Source of the DNA: Prosthecobacter sp.
GTDB taxonomy: Bacteria > Verrucomicrobiota > Verrucomicrobiia > Verrucomicrobiales > Verrucomicrobiaceae
Direction: 5' to 3'
Length of the DNA: 8,186 bases
Assembly: GCA_025869455.1 (NCBI GenBank)
Contig: JAOZVT010000644.1
Span: forward strand, 1-8,186
Made by a program: the position numbers and the translations under genes. Of this stretch, positions 1 through 6,963 are shown in pieces (positions within the stretch are counted from its first letter, which is position 1; each line of letters opens with the position of its first letter). Below the pieces are notes generated by a model that was given only the letters and a program-made list of their open reading frames with translations, was not told the origin of the DNA and made no database searches.

Positions 1-533
1 CAGGGGGTGACGAGATCATTCCCATCGTGAATGACCTGATGCCTCAGTTTGTTCTCATCCTGGCCACGCAGGACTGGCATCCCCTCGATCACGGCAGTTT
101 TGCCGCCAATCATCCCGGCAAAAGCGTCTATGAGCAAATCCAGTTAGACGGCTTGCCACAGACTTTGTGGCCGGTGCATTGCGTACAGAACACAGGCGGT
201 GCCTTGTTTGCACCAGGACTGGATACACGACGCATCCAGCGCGTGTTCACCAAAGGCATGAACCCGCAGATTGATAGTTACAGCGGTCTTTATGACAACG
301 GTCACCGCGCCTCAACCGGCATGGCCGAATGGCTGAAAGCAGAGGGAATCACGGAACTTCACGTCGCCGGAGTGGCCACCGATTACTGCGTGAAATTCAC
401 CGTGCTAGATGCCCTGACGGAAGGGTTCAAAGTGAACCTGCTTTCTCAGGCATGCCGAGGTGTGAACCTCCAGTTAGGCGATGTGGATCTGGCCTTGACC
501 ACCATGGAGGCCCAGGGCTGCATCATCCTCTAA
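1..533 (+). CDS. pncA: Nicotinamidase (partial, N-terminus beyond left edge)
   Basis: This enzyme hydrolyses nicotinamide to nicotinic acid and ammonia in the cytoplasmic NAD salvage pathway. The reading frame is open from position 3 to the TAA at 531-533, giving 176 visible residues. A GTG at 27 is not the real start, because the residues before it (GGDEIIPIVN) are typical of the family, so the gene begins outside the window. Visible hallmarks are the metal-binding block QDWHPLDHGSF (Asp, His, His), the further metal His in WPVHCVQNT, the catalytic Lys in VFTKGMNP, and the nucleophilic Cys in GVATDYCVKFT, preceded by the cis-peptide region GVA. The first catalytic Asp, in the N-terminal strand, is off the edge. 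The gene is convergent with the SDR gene, with only 15 bp between stop codons and no obvious terminator there. The isochorismatase fold is certain and the nicotinamidase assignment very likely. Confidence 0.93.
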   Translation, partial: GGDEIIPIVNDLMPQFVLILATQDWHPLDHGSFAANHPGKSVYEQIQLDGLPQTLWPVHCVQNTGGALFAPGLDTRRIQRVFTKGMNPQIDSYSGLYDNGHRASTGMAEWLKAEGITELHVAGVATDYCVKFTVLDALTEGFKVNLLSQACRGVNLQLGDVDLALTTMEAQGCIIL

Positions 534-548
534 CTTCGCAGCAGCACT

Positions 549-1253
549 TCACCAGGAGATCTCTTCGCGGTCGCGAAAGAATCTTCCGGTAGAATCACGG
601 GCTGCCTCGTCTGCTAGCCAGACGATCCCCGCAGCGCCTTCTTCGGGACTGCGTGTGGCGCCATCACCGCCCATCTCCGTACGGCACCAGCCAGGGCAGA
701 CCGAATTCACGGGGATGCCATCGCTCTGGAACTCTGTGGCCCAGATGCGTGTCACCGCATTCAGCGCCGTCTTGCTGATCTGATACGCAGGTGCCCACAC
801 ACTGCCCAGCATGTCACTCAGTTGCCCCGCCCCGCTGGACACATTCACTACCCGCGCCTTGTCAGACTTTTTCAGCAAAGCTGCAAAAGCGCGTATCATG
901 GCATGCACGCCGATGACGTTGGTTTGCAGACTTTGCAGCAACTGCTCCTCCGTCGTCTCAGCCGCCGCTTGATAATGATCTAAAAGAATAGCGGCATTAT
1001 TGATCAGCACATCCAGGCAACCATGCTCTTGTTGGATCCTTTGTTCGGCAGCCTGAATGGACGCCACGCTCGTCACATCCAGGGGGATGAATTTCACATG
1101 GCCATAGGCCCGCAGTTCAGACGCTGCCGCCTCCCCTCGCTCCACATCACGCGCCCCCAGCAGCACATGGTGACCACGCTGGGCCAACAGACGTGCGGTT
1201 TCAAAACCCAGGCCTTTTGCCGCGCCTGTGATGAGTGTGATGGGAGTGTGCAT
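549..1253 (-). CDS. SDR-family carbonyl reductase-like oxidoreductase
   Basis: A classical short-chain dehydrogenase/reductase of 234 residues, probably cytoplasmic and NADPH-dependent. The Rossmann glycine motif TGAAKGLG is at residues 9-16, Arg35 in LLGARD fits NADP preference, Asp59 is in LDV, NNAA is at 85-88, and the catalytic residues are Asn112, Ser140, Tyr157 and Lys161 (YQISK). The tail GW.RTEMGG..ATRSPEEGA...WLA and TGRFFRDRE..SW resembles CBR1-type carbonyl reductases, which reduce quinones and carbonyls, so the substrate is likely such a compound (inference). The ATG at 1251-1253 is chosen because strand beta-1 follows directly. A longer frame from 1307 would have to read through the terminator hairpin and adds residues not typical of the family. 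No Shine-Dalgarno is visible, and the start codon lies just six bases after the terminator T-tract. The gene could be leaderless, served by a promoter in the 84-bp gap, or reached by read-through. Confidence 0.9.
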   Translation of the reverse strand: MHTPITLITGAAKGLGFETARLLAQRGHHVLLGARDVERGEAAASELRAYGHVKFIPLDVTSVASIQAAEQRIQQEHGCLDVLINNAAILLDHYQAAAETTEEQLLQSLQTNVIGVHAMIRAFAALLKKSDKARVVNVSSGAGQLSDMLGSVWAPAYQISKTALNAVTRIWATEFQSDGIPVNSVCPGWCRTEMGGDGATRSPEEGAAGIVWLADEAARDSTGRFFRDREEISW

Positions 1254-1259
1254 GGTTAT

Positions 1260-1294
1260 AAAAAGACACAGGGTTGCCAGTGGGCAACCCTGTG
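1260..1294 (-). terminator. Rho-independent terminator after the DUF1080 gene
   Basis: A perfect 12-bp inverted repeat pairs 1267-1278 (CACAGGGTTGCC) with 1283-1294 (GGCAACCCTGTG) around a 4-base loop at 1279-1282. On the minus strand the stem is followed by TCTTTTT (1266-1260), the expected U-tract, whereas the plus-strand side has no T-run. It therefore terminates leftward transcription 44 bp after the DUF1080 stop codon. Unusually, only six bases separate the T-tract from the ATG of the next gene in the same direction, so it may also act as an attenuator for that SDR gene. Confidence 0.87.
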
Positions 1295-1337
1295 AGATAC
1301 GCGCCAAAACAGACGCGCTATAAAAATAAGCGGCAGA

Positions 1338-2015
1338 TTATTTCAGCTCTTTGATGCGGATGTTTTTCCACATCACTTCTTTACCCACGGCCTCGGTCTT
1401 TTTGCCAACTCCGTGCACCTGAAGGGCAATGACTCCTTCATGGGTCATCCCATCTTTCAAGTCAGCCGCAGGCACGCCATTGATGAAGGTCTTGATGCTG
1501 TCACCACGGCACTCGATCCGGGCCTGATTCCACTCGCCTTGTTTGAAGGCTTTGCGAGCTGCTTCATTGTCCTTCAGGTCAAAGAGCCAGCCACGGCGGC
1601 CTTCATCATACACACCACCCGTGAAAGCGCGTGGGCTTGGGTCGATCTCGAACTGATAACCGTGCACACGATCCGCTGGGAACTTCTTCTTTTTCCCTGC
1701 GATCTCCACCTCGGTCTCCTTCGTGTAGTAGTTGCTGCGGAACTGAATGCCGGAGTTCATGGAAGGGTCCACTTTGAATTCCAGCTCCAGGATGAAGTCA
1801 CTGTACGTCTTGGACGTGCAGAGGAAGGAGTTGCCTGAAACCGGCACCGTCTTGCCGACGACCGCTTCATTTTCCACCCGATATTCAGCCGTGCCGCTGT
1901 GCTGTTCCCAGCCCGTGAGTGTTTTGCCATCAAAGAGAGGCACAAAACCATCCTCCGCGTGGGAGGAAGTCAGCAGGCCAAAAAGGGCGAGGGGGAGTAA
2001 CAAACGTGAATTCAT
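1338..2015 (-). CDS. Exported DUF1080 / 3-keto-disaccharide hydrolase-domain protein
   Basis: A 225-residue protein made essentially of one PF06439 domain (DUF1080, 3-keto-disaccharide hydrolase), a concanavalin-like beta-sandwich common in Verrucomicrobiota, Planctomycetota and Bacteroidota. A Sec signal peptide is clear: MNSR, then a hydrophobic run LLLPLALFGLL, then a cleavage site after SHA at about residue 20, so the protein is periplasmic or secreted. Family landmarks are FVPLFDGKTLTGWEQHSG (24-41), NSGIQFRS (87-94), HGYQFEIDPS (118-127), GGVYDEGRRGWL (133-144), WNQARIECRG (162-171), INGVPAADL (178-186) and IALQVHG (196-202). ATGs at 2018 and 2015 are adjacent and equally possible. A frame extending to 2075 would overlap the upstream gene and bury the signal peptide, so it is rejected. 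A weak purine stretch (GAAGAAG) precedes the start. Its substrate is unknown, and its place at the end of a detoxification gene set is unexplained. Confidence 0.9.
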   Translation of the reverse strand: MNSRLLLPLALFGLLTSSHAEDGFVPLFDGKTLTGWEQHSGTAEYRVENEAVVGKTVPVSGNSFLCTSKTYSDFILELEFKVDPSMNSGIQFRSNYYTKETEVEIAGKKKKFPADRVHGYQFEIDPSPRAFTGGVYDEGRRGWLFDLKDNEAARKAFKQGEWNQARIECRGDSIKTFINGVPAADLKDGMTHEGVIALQVHGVGKKTEAVGKEVMWKNIRIKELK

Positions 2016-2064
2016 CATAGGGTCTTCTTCAACGCTGCCAGCGGCCCGCATCTGACGAAATATC

Positions 2065-2460
2065 TCAACTATCATCCGTCATGGCCTGCCACATCGGATG
2101 TGTGTCAGCAAACATGCGAAAACGCGTCACTTTGCCCGCCTGCAAATCATACACATGGGCCACAGCGGCCCGCATGCCTTTGCCAGTCGCCGGGGAAGTG
2201 CCGGAATAATGACCGAGCACGATGACTCGGTCTGAAGTCTCCAGCATCTCCTCCTCGGTAAAGGCAAAACCCGTCCACCGTTTCGCATTGGCGCGGAAGA
2301 CGTTTTCAATCACCGCCGCAGGGCCATGCCAAATGGACCCACCAGGAAAACCCACGCTCTGCTGCCAGACGATGTCTTCGGCACAAAGGGCATGCACAGC
2401 CGCATCATCGCTCTCACGCATGGCGCGGTAAAGTTCACGAATGATTTCAGTAGGACTCAT
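2065..2460 (-). CDS. SnoaL-like / NTF2-superfamily protein
   Basis: A small cytoplasmic protein of 131 residues with the NTF2-like (SnoaL) cone fold. The N-terminal helix MSPTEIIRELYRAMRESD is followed by LCAEDIVWQQS, a GxxxWHGPAAVIENVF helix (residues 41-55), then the strands RVIVLGHYSGT, MRAAVAHVYDLQAGKV and FRMFADT. These proteins bind small hydrophobic molecules, and some are cyclases, isomerases or hydrolases; no specific activity can be assigned. The ATG at 2458-2460 overlaps the TGA of the MFS gene (ATGA), which implies translational coupling. The longer frame to 2517 lies entirely inside the MFS gene and is rejected. The operon also encodes a second NTF2-like domain, fused to the peroxiredoxin, which hints that a related ligand is bound by both (inference). 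Confidence 0.85.
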   Translation of the reverse strand: MSPTEIIRELYRAMRESDDAAVHALCAEDIVWQQSVGFPGGSIWHGPAAVIENVFRANAKRWTGFAFTEEEMLETSDRVIVLGHYSGTSPATGKGMRAAVAHVYDLQAGKVTRFRMFADTHPMWQAMTDDS

Positions 2461-3683
2461 GCAGCGACGGGTTGGGGATGGGTAATGTCCTGAGTGCGTA
2501 CTCGACGGCCTAACCAATAACTGATCACGGATGCGCCTACCGCCAGATAACCGATTTGATTATAATGCAGCATCTCACCCGTGGGAGCGGTGGTGACGAT
2601 CAATCCCGCTAAGCTAGCCGCCACCCCACCACCCAGGTCACGCACGCAGGTGTTTAGACTCATGAAAGCTCCACGCTGTGAAGCTGGCACCGCCAAAGAC
2701 CCAATAGCCTGTGCAGGCACAAAACGGCCACTGGCAAAGATGAAGAAGAGCCCGCTCAAACAAAGCGTGCCCGCCATAGGCAGACGCGGTGCATGTGTGA
2801 TGGTCAGCACCACCGTGCCGGCCACCACCACCATGATGCCCAGCACCTGGATGCGGCCCAGCCGATCCGCCAGACGCCCCACCAGTGGCGAGGTGAAAAT
2901 GGTCAGCATACCGCCAATGAGATAGACCAGAGACAAATGCTCCTCGGGGAAACCCAAGTTATGCACCAGATACGGAGACAGCAGCGGAATCATGACCATG
3001 TGGCCGATCACCAGCATGAACATAAACAGCAGTGCCCAGCCCGCATTCACATTGCGCAGCAGCGCCCAAAAGGCCTGCCCACGTAAGATCGAGCTGGTCT
3101 TCAAATGCTCACGCACGGGCGGCAGGTAGATCCATAGAAAAACCCAGGTCACCAGACCAATGCCAGCCACGGTGAAAAACGGAGTCTCCCAGGTAAACTT
3201 CTGCGCCAGATAAAGCCCCAATGGTACCCCCAAAGCCGCAGCAGCCGAAAAGGCAGTCATGATGATTCCCATGCCCGCCGCACGTCGCACCGGAGGCACC
3301 ACATCACTCACGATGGCCATGATCAGCGCACTGGAAACGCCCCCAAAAGCACCGCAGACAATACGTGCCTGAGTCAGAGTCTCCGCTGTGTGCGAAAGTC
3401 CACACGCAATGGAACCCACGATGAATCCAGCAAAGGTAAACAGCAGCAGTTTACGCCGATCAAAACGATCCATGAATGGCGCGGCCAGCAGTCCCACCAA
3501 CCCGGCGGAAAAAGTGTAAGCCGCCACCATGCCGCTGAACTTCCCTGGCCCGATGGATAACTCACGCATGAGCTGCGGGCCCATGGGCATCATGACCATG
3601 AAGTCCATGATGTGGGTGAACTGTACCGTCGCCAAAAGGATCAGCAGAGCTTTTTCTGAAATCTGAGGTTTGATCAAACTCAC
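2457..3683 (-). CDS. MFS transporter, DHA1-type drug/metabolite efflux pump
   Basis: An inner-membrane secondary transporter of 408 residues with about twelve hydrophobic segments (roughly 12-34, 50-70, 78-96, 105-127, 137-160, 168-188, 214-236, 251-268, 278-296, 303-323, 348-367 and 376-392). The MFS signature lies between segments 2 and 3 as APFMDRFDRRK (68-78), and its second-half counterpart is GRLADRLGR (269-277). Length and layout fit proton-driven DHA1 exporters of drugs or small metabolites, but the substrate cannot be read from the sequence. Translation starts at GTG (3681-3683), overlapping the TGA of the ene-reductase gene (GTGA). A good Shine-Dalgarno, GGAGG, lies four bases upstream, the only convincing one among these genes. 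In this setting it probably exports the electrophile or its reduced product (inference). Confidence 0.92.
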   Translation of the reverse strand: MSLIKPQISEKALLILLATVQFTHIMDFMVMMPMGPQLMRELSIGPGKFSGMVAAYTFSAGLVGLLAAPFMDRFDRRKLLLFTFAGFIVGSIACGLSHTAETLTQARIVCGAFGGVSSALIMAIVSDVVPPVRRAAGMGIIMTAFSAAAALGVPLGLYLAQKFTWETPFFTVAGIGLVTWVFLWIYLPPVREHLKTSSILRGQAFWALLRNVNAGWALLFMFMLVIGHMVMIPLLSPYLVHNLGFPEEHLSLVYLIGGMLTIFTSPLVGRLADRLGRIQVLGIMVVVAGTVVLTITHAPRLPMAGTLCLSGLFFIFASGRFVPAQAIGSLAVPASQRGAFMSLNTCVRDLGGGVAASLAGLIVTTAPTGEMLHYNQIGYLAVGASVISYWLGRRVRTQDITHPQPVAA

Positions 3684-4756
3684 GCTGCCTCCAGGGTTGG
3701 ATAATCCGTGTAACCTTTGGCCTCATGAGAGTACAAAGTACTGCCGTCTGGCTCGACCAAAGCGGCTCCCACTTTCACGCGTTCCACCAGATCTGGATTG
3801 CTCACATAATGATGTCCAAAGGCCACCGCAGCCAGGGTTCCGTCCGTGACGGCCTGCGCAGCTTCTTCCGGCGTGTAGCCCATGTTGCCGATCAGCGCGC
3901 CATTAAAGACGGCCTTTGCAGCGCCCACAACATCACCTTTTTGAACACCAAAGAAATCACCACGCATCAGGTGCAGGTAAGCCATGCAGCGTTCTTCAAT
4001 CTGCGCCGCCACATAAGATGTTAGGCCGATTGGGTCACTGTCCTCCATGGAGTTATAGCTGTTCAGCGGCGAGATTCGCACACCGACAAAGCCGGACTCC
4101 CAGACACCGATCACGGCATCCACCACCTCGAGCATCAGGCGTGCGCGATTCTCGATCGTGCCACCATACGGCCCCGTCCTTTTATTGCTGCCATCACGGA
4201 GAAACTCATCCAGCAGGTAACCATTCGCACTGTGGATCTCCACACCGTCAAATCCTGCCACTTTTGCATTCAAAGCGGCTTTTCTAAACCCTTCCACAAT
4301 CGCTGGCAGCTCATCATCCCGCAGTTCACGCGGGACCACATACGCTTTCTTGCCCTCGGAGGTGTGTATTTCATCATTCGTAATGGCCAGGGCACTGGGA
4401 GCGACAGGAATAGCACCCTCATTAAAAAATGGATGGCAGGCACGCCCACCATGCCAGAGCTGCAGCACGATCTTGCCACCTTTCGCATGCACCGCTTCCG
4501 TGACCTTTCTCCAGGCCACGATCTGAGCATCCGAATAAATGCCAGGTTCACGGCCACCAAAGGAAGAGTTCCCTTCCATGACCATCGTCGCCTCCGCAAT
4601 GATCAGTCCAGCGCTCGCACGCTGAGCATAATATTCCACCATGAGATCTGTCGGCACATGATCCGCATCCGCACGGCAACGCGTCAGCGGAGCCATGACA
4701 ATGCGATTGGGAAGTTCTAAAGCACCAAGGGTAACGGGAGTAAAAAGGGAGGACAT
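3680..4756 (-). CDS. nemA: Old Yellow Enzyme family ene-reductase, NemA-like
   Basis: An FMN-dependent NAD(P)H oxidoreductase of 358 residues (TIM barrel, cytoplasmic) that reduces activated C=C bonds of enones, maleimides or quinones and often nitro groups. Visible motifs are NRIVMAPLTRCRA (17-29, with the flavin-contacting Thr25), QLWHGGR (99-105), the substrate-binding His175/Asn178 pair and Tyr180 in EIHSANGYL, the block LRDGSNKRTGPYGG (186-199), Arg227 in VGVRISP, and the C-terminal GYTDYPTL. Two positions depart from the usual pattern: HGGR instead of HVGR, and FGHHYVSNPDL (313-323) where the family normally has FGR, whose Arg contacts the FMN phosphate. The ATG at 4754-4756 is preferred. 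A TTG at 4768 would add only four residues, and no clear Shine-Dalgarno supports either. The gene is 18 bp after the dehydrogenase and overlaps the MFS gene. The symbol is by family resemblance and is not proof of orthology. Confidence 0.9.
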   Translation of the reverse strand: MSSLFTPVTLGALELPNRIVMAPLTRCRADADHVPTDLMVEYYAQRASAGLIIAEATMVMEGNSSFGGREPGIYSDAQIVAWRKVTEAVHAKGGKIVLQLWHGGRACHPFFNEGAIPVAPSALAITNDEIHTSEGKKAYVVPRELRDDELPAIVEGFRKAALNAKVAGFDGVEIHSANGYLLDEFLRDGSNKRTGPYGGTIENRARLMLEVVDAVIGVWESGFVGVRISPLNSYNSMEDSDPIGLTSYVAAQIEERCMAYLHLMRGDFFGVQKGDVVGAAKAVFNGALIGNMGYTPEEAAQAVTDGTLAAVAFGHHYVSNPDLVERVKVGAALVEPDGSTLYSHEAKGYTDYPTLEAA

Positions 4757-4774
4757 AAAAAATTGCAATCCATG

Positions 4775-5794
4775 TTAGGCCAAATCATTTTCCAGCACAA
4801 TGCGGTAGCGGGCTTTGCCCGAGCGCAGATGCTCCAGGGCCTCATTCGCACGCGACATCGGGAAGATTTCCGTCGTCGGCGCGATGCCGTGACGAGCACT
4901 GAATTCCAGCATGGTATCCACGGTAGCCGGACTGCCGAGTGGCGATCCTGAAAACGACTTCTGACCTGAGATCATCGGGAACGCCGAAAGTCCCAGAGGC
5001 TCCAAAACCGCACCCACGGTGTGCAGGCGACCTTTCGGCTTCAGCGCGGCAATGTAGGTGTTCCAGTCCAGACCTACGTTGGTCGTATTCATGATGAAGT
5101 CGAAGCTACCGTAAGCACCTTTGAGTTCAGCCGAATCCCGAGAGTTCAGGGTTCGATGAGCGCCCAATTGCAGAGCTTCTTCCCGCTTGGATTCACTGCT
5201 GGTAAAGGCCACCACTTCGCAGCCCCAAGCGCGCAGAAACTTCAGCGCCATGTGGCCCAAGCCACCGATGCCAATGACACCCACGCGATCCGTCGGCTGC
5301 ACGCCAAATTGAGTGATGGGGTTAAAAACTGTGATGCCACCGCAAAACAGCGGCCCCGCTTTGCTAGCATCCAGCGCCTCTGGAATCGGATTCACCCAGG
5401 TCCACTGAGCACGCACACGAGTGGCAAATCCACCGTGTCTGCCCACGATGGTACCTTCAGCGGTAGGACACAAATTTTGGTTGCCCGAAAGGCACTGCGC
5501 ACAGGCTCCGCAACTCCCAGAATTCCAGCCCAGGCCGACACGATCACCGATTTTCAAACGCTTGGTGTGCTCGCCCAAGGCTACCACCGTACCCACCACT
5601 TCATGGCCAGGCACAAAGGGGTAACTAGAGATTCCCCAATCATTGTCCAGCATGGAAAGGTCACTGTGGCAGATGCCGCAGGATTCCACCGCGATCTCCA
5701 CCTGCTCCGCGCCTAGCGGTCCTGGATCGTATTCAAAAGCTTCGAGAGACTGTTTCGGGCCGAGGGCGGCCAGGGCTTTGATGGTGCTGCTCAT
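4775..5794 (-). CDS. Zinc- and NADP-dependent alcohol dehydrogenase, CAD/YahK type
   Basis: A medium-chain dehydrogenase of 339 residues that reduces aldehydes to alcohols with NADPH, probably in the cytoplasm. The catalytic zinc ligands are Cys42 (GICHSDL), His64 with Glu65 (VPGHEVVG) and Cys151 (PLFCGGIT). The structural zinc site has four cysteines, 95, 98, 101 and 109 (CGACAQCLSGNQNLC). The Rossmann motif GIGGLGHMA is at 175-183, and the SSESKR loop (199-204) fits NADP rather than NAD. The length and the GTIVGRHGGFA and SPLGSP blocks match the CAD/YahK subgroup of broad aldehyde reductases, relatives of which respond to toxic aldehydes in other bacteria. All key residues are present. The ATG at 5792-5794 lies 17 bp after the peroxiredoxin gene, with no Shine-Dalgarno. 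A role in clearing reactive aldehydes is inferred from family and context. Confidence 0.93.
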   Translation of the reverse strand: MSSTIKALAALGPKQSLEAFEYDPGPLGAEQVEIAVESCGICHSDLSMLDNDWGISSYPFVPGHEVVGTVVALGEHTKRLKIGDRVGLGWNSGSCGACAQCLSGNQNLCPTAEGTIVGRHGGFATRVRAQWTWVNPIPEALDASKAGPLFCGGITVFNPITQFGVQPTDRVGVIGIGGLGHMALKFLRAWGCEVVAFTSSESKREEALQLGAHRTLNSRDSAELKGAYGSFDFIMNTTNVGLDWNTYIAALKPKGRLHTVGAVLEPLGLSAFPMISGQKSFSGSPLGSPATVDTMLEFSARHGIAPTTEIFPMSRANEALEHLRSGKARYRIVLENDLA

Positions 5795-5811
5795 AATGAG
5801 ATGCGATTCGT

Positions 5812-6957
5812 TTAAGGTTTAGCGGTTAATGTCTGATACAGTTCCCAGGCGGAACGTTCCACCCAGTTGTGAGAAAGTTTGCCGTCACGGACTTCCCAAA
5901 TAGCGATGCCACTGAAATTGACAGGTTGAGCATCATCCGCCGTGCCGAGAATGCCATGATTGATGCCTGATGCTTGCCAACGAGAAACCACCCGCGTGCC
6001 ATCGGCATTGGCGAAGGTTTCAAACGGCATCAGCTTGGAATGGCCTAACTTCTTTTGAAAAGTCATCACCCATTCTTTAAAAGCCGCCTTACCCACCACA
6101 TCCCCACTGGGATTCGTGATCACAAAATCATCCGTTAAGAGGTCATCAATGGCGCTGAGATCATGAGGTGGATTCCACACCCGCAGCCAAAATTCCTTCA
6201 GCAGGGCCACCGACTCAGCATCACCCTTTTGCGGCAGCAGTTCCTTCACAAAGGATACCAGCTCCGCAGGCTCAGCCCGGGCACGATAGTCGGCATCCAG
6301 GAAAGCATAACGAATGATGCCATCTTGACCAATGATGTAAGTCGCAGCCAGAGGCAGCAAATCATCGCCAGCTTCCGCACCGTTGTATTCCAGTAGGTCA
6401 AAGTTACGCTTGTACAGATCCCGCACCTCTGGCGTCAGCTTGAAGACCACTCCATACTCTTGGGCAATGTGATGGTTCAGATCCGTCAGCACCTGGAATT
6501 TCAGGTCGTTCTTTTCCGCTGTCGTCAGTGTCTTATCTGGCAATTCTGGCGTCAGGGCCACCAACTGCGCCCCCGCGCTCTCAAAGTCCGGCAAAGCCTT
6601 CTGCAAAGCCCGAAGCGTGAGATTGCAATACGGGCACCAGCCGCCGCGATACCATGTGAGTACCACCGGTCCTTTTTTCAAAAGATCATGCAAGGCCACA
6701 GATTCACCCTTGGCATTGGTCAGCGTGAAATCAGGGGCTTTTTCGCCCTCATGCTTGGCCGCAGCCAAGACACCAGAATCAGTGACCGCCTGGATGCCTG
6801 CCGCATAGGCCGTTTTGACTTCCTCGGGTGCTTTGGCAAAGAATTCCGCCTTTCGGTTTTCTAGCTGTTGTTGAAGGGATTCGTCCGCCATAACACCAGG
6901 GCAACCCAGGACCAAAAGAGTGAGGCATAGCCAAGAGGCACGTAAAATCATCATCAC
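5812..6957 (-). CDS. Exported peroxiredoxin-like protein fused to an NTF2/SnoaL-like domain
   Basis: A two-domain protein of 381 residues. Residues 1-25 form an export signal (hydrophobic WLCLTLLVLG). It could be cut after VMA at about 24 by signal peptidase I, or, since VLGC ends at Cys19, it could be an atypical lipobox giving a lipoprotein. A helical segment (26-68) leads to an AhpC/TSA thioredoxin-fold domain (about 70-243) with KAPDFTL (73-79) and the redox motif YRGGWCPYCN (Cys108, Cys111), typical of the peroxiredoxin-like family that reduces peroxides using thiols. Residues 246-381 form a SnoaL/NTF2-like domain (FWLRVWNPPHDLSAIDDLLTD, then FKEWV, and a last strand KLSHNWVERSAWEL). Most relatives known to me are single-domain and lack an export signal. 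GTG at 6957 and ATGs at 6954 and 6951 are all possible starts, and none has a Shine-Dalgarno. It starts 6-12 bp after the DUF5069 gene. Confidence 0.87.
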   Translation of the reverse strand: MMMILRASWLCLTLLVLGCPGVMADESLQQQLENRKAEFFAKAPEEVKTAYAAGIQAVTDSGVLAAAKHEGEKAPDFTLTNAKGESVALHDLLKKGPVVLTWYRGGWCPYCNLTLRALQKALPDFESAGAQLVALTPELPDKTLTTAEKNDLKFQVLTDLNHHIAQEYGVVFKLTPEVRDLYKRNFDLLEYNGAEAGDDLLPLAATYIIGQDGIIRYAFLDADYRARAEPAELVSFVKELLPQKGDAESVALLKEFWLRVWNPPHDLSAIDDLLTDDFVITNPSGDVVGKAAFKEWVMTFQKKLGHSKLMPFETFANADGTRVVSRWQASGINHGILGTADDAQPVNFSGIAIWEVRDGKLSHNWVERSAWELYQTLTAKP

Positions 6958-6963
6958 AGGTGG

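Noticed and set aside
565..580. Palindrome TTCGCG-GT-CGCGAA as a terminator for pncA
   Set aside because: It has a 6-bp stem with a two-base loop and no T-run on the plus strand, and it encodes the FRDRE tail of the SDR; more likely chance.
1254..1307. Upstream extension of the SDR gene by 18 residues
   Set aside because: The extension is encoded by the terminator hairpin and T-tract, and the SDR fold begins right at the internal ATG at 1253.
2019..2075. Upstream extension of the DUF1080 gene
   Set aside because: It overlaps the SnoaL stop region and would put about 20 polar residues ahead of a clear signal peptide.
4232..4720. A 162-codon open frame on the plus strand opposite the ene-reductase
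   Set aside because: It has no recognisable domain, and the minus-strand gene is clearly the coding one.
5021..5716. A 231-codon open frame on the plus strand opposite the alcohol dehydrogenase
   Set aside because: It matches no recognisable family and lies antisense to a gene with all zinc and cofactor motifs intact, so it is a shadow of codon bias.
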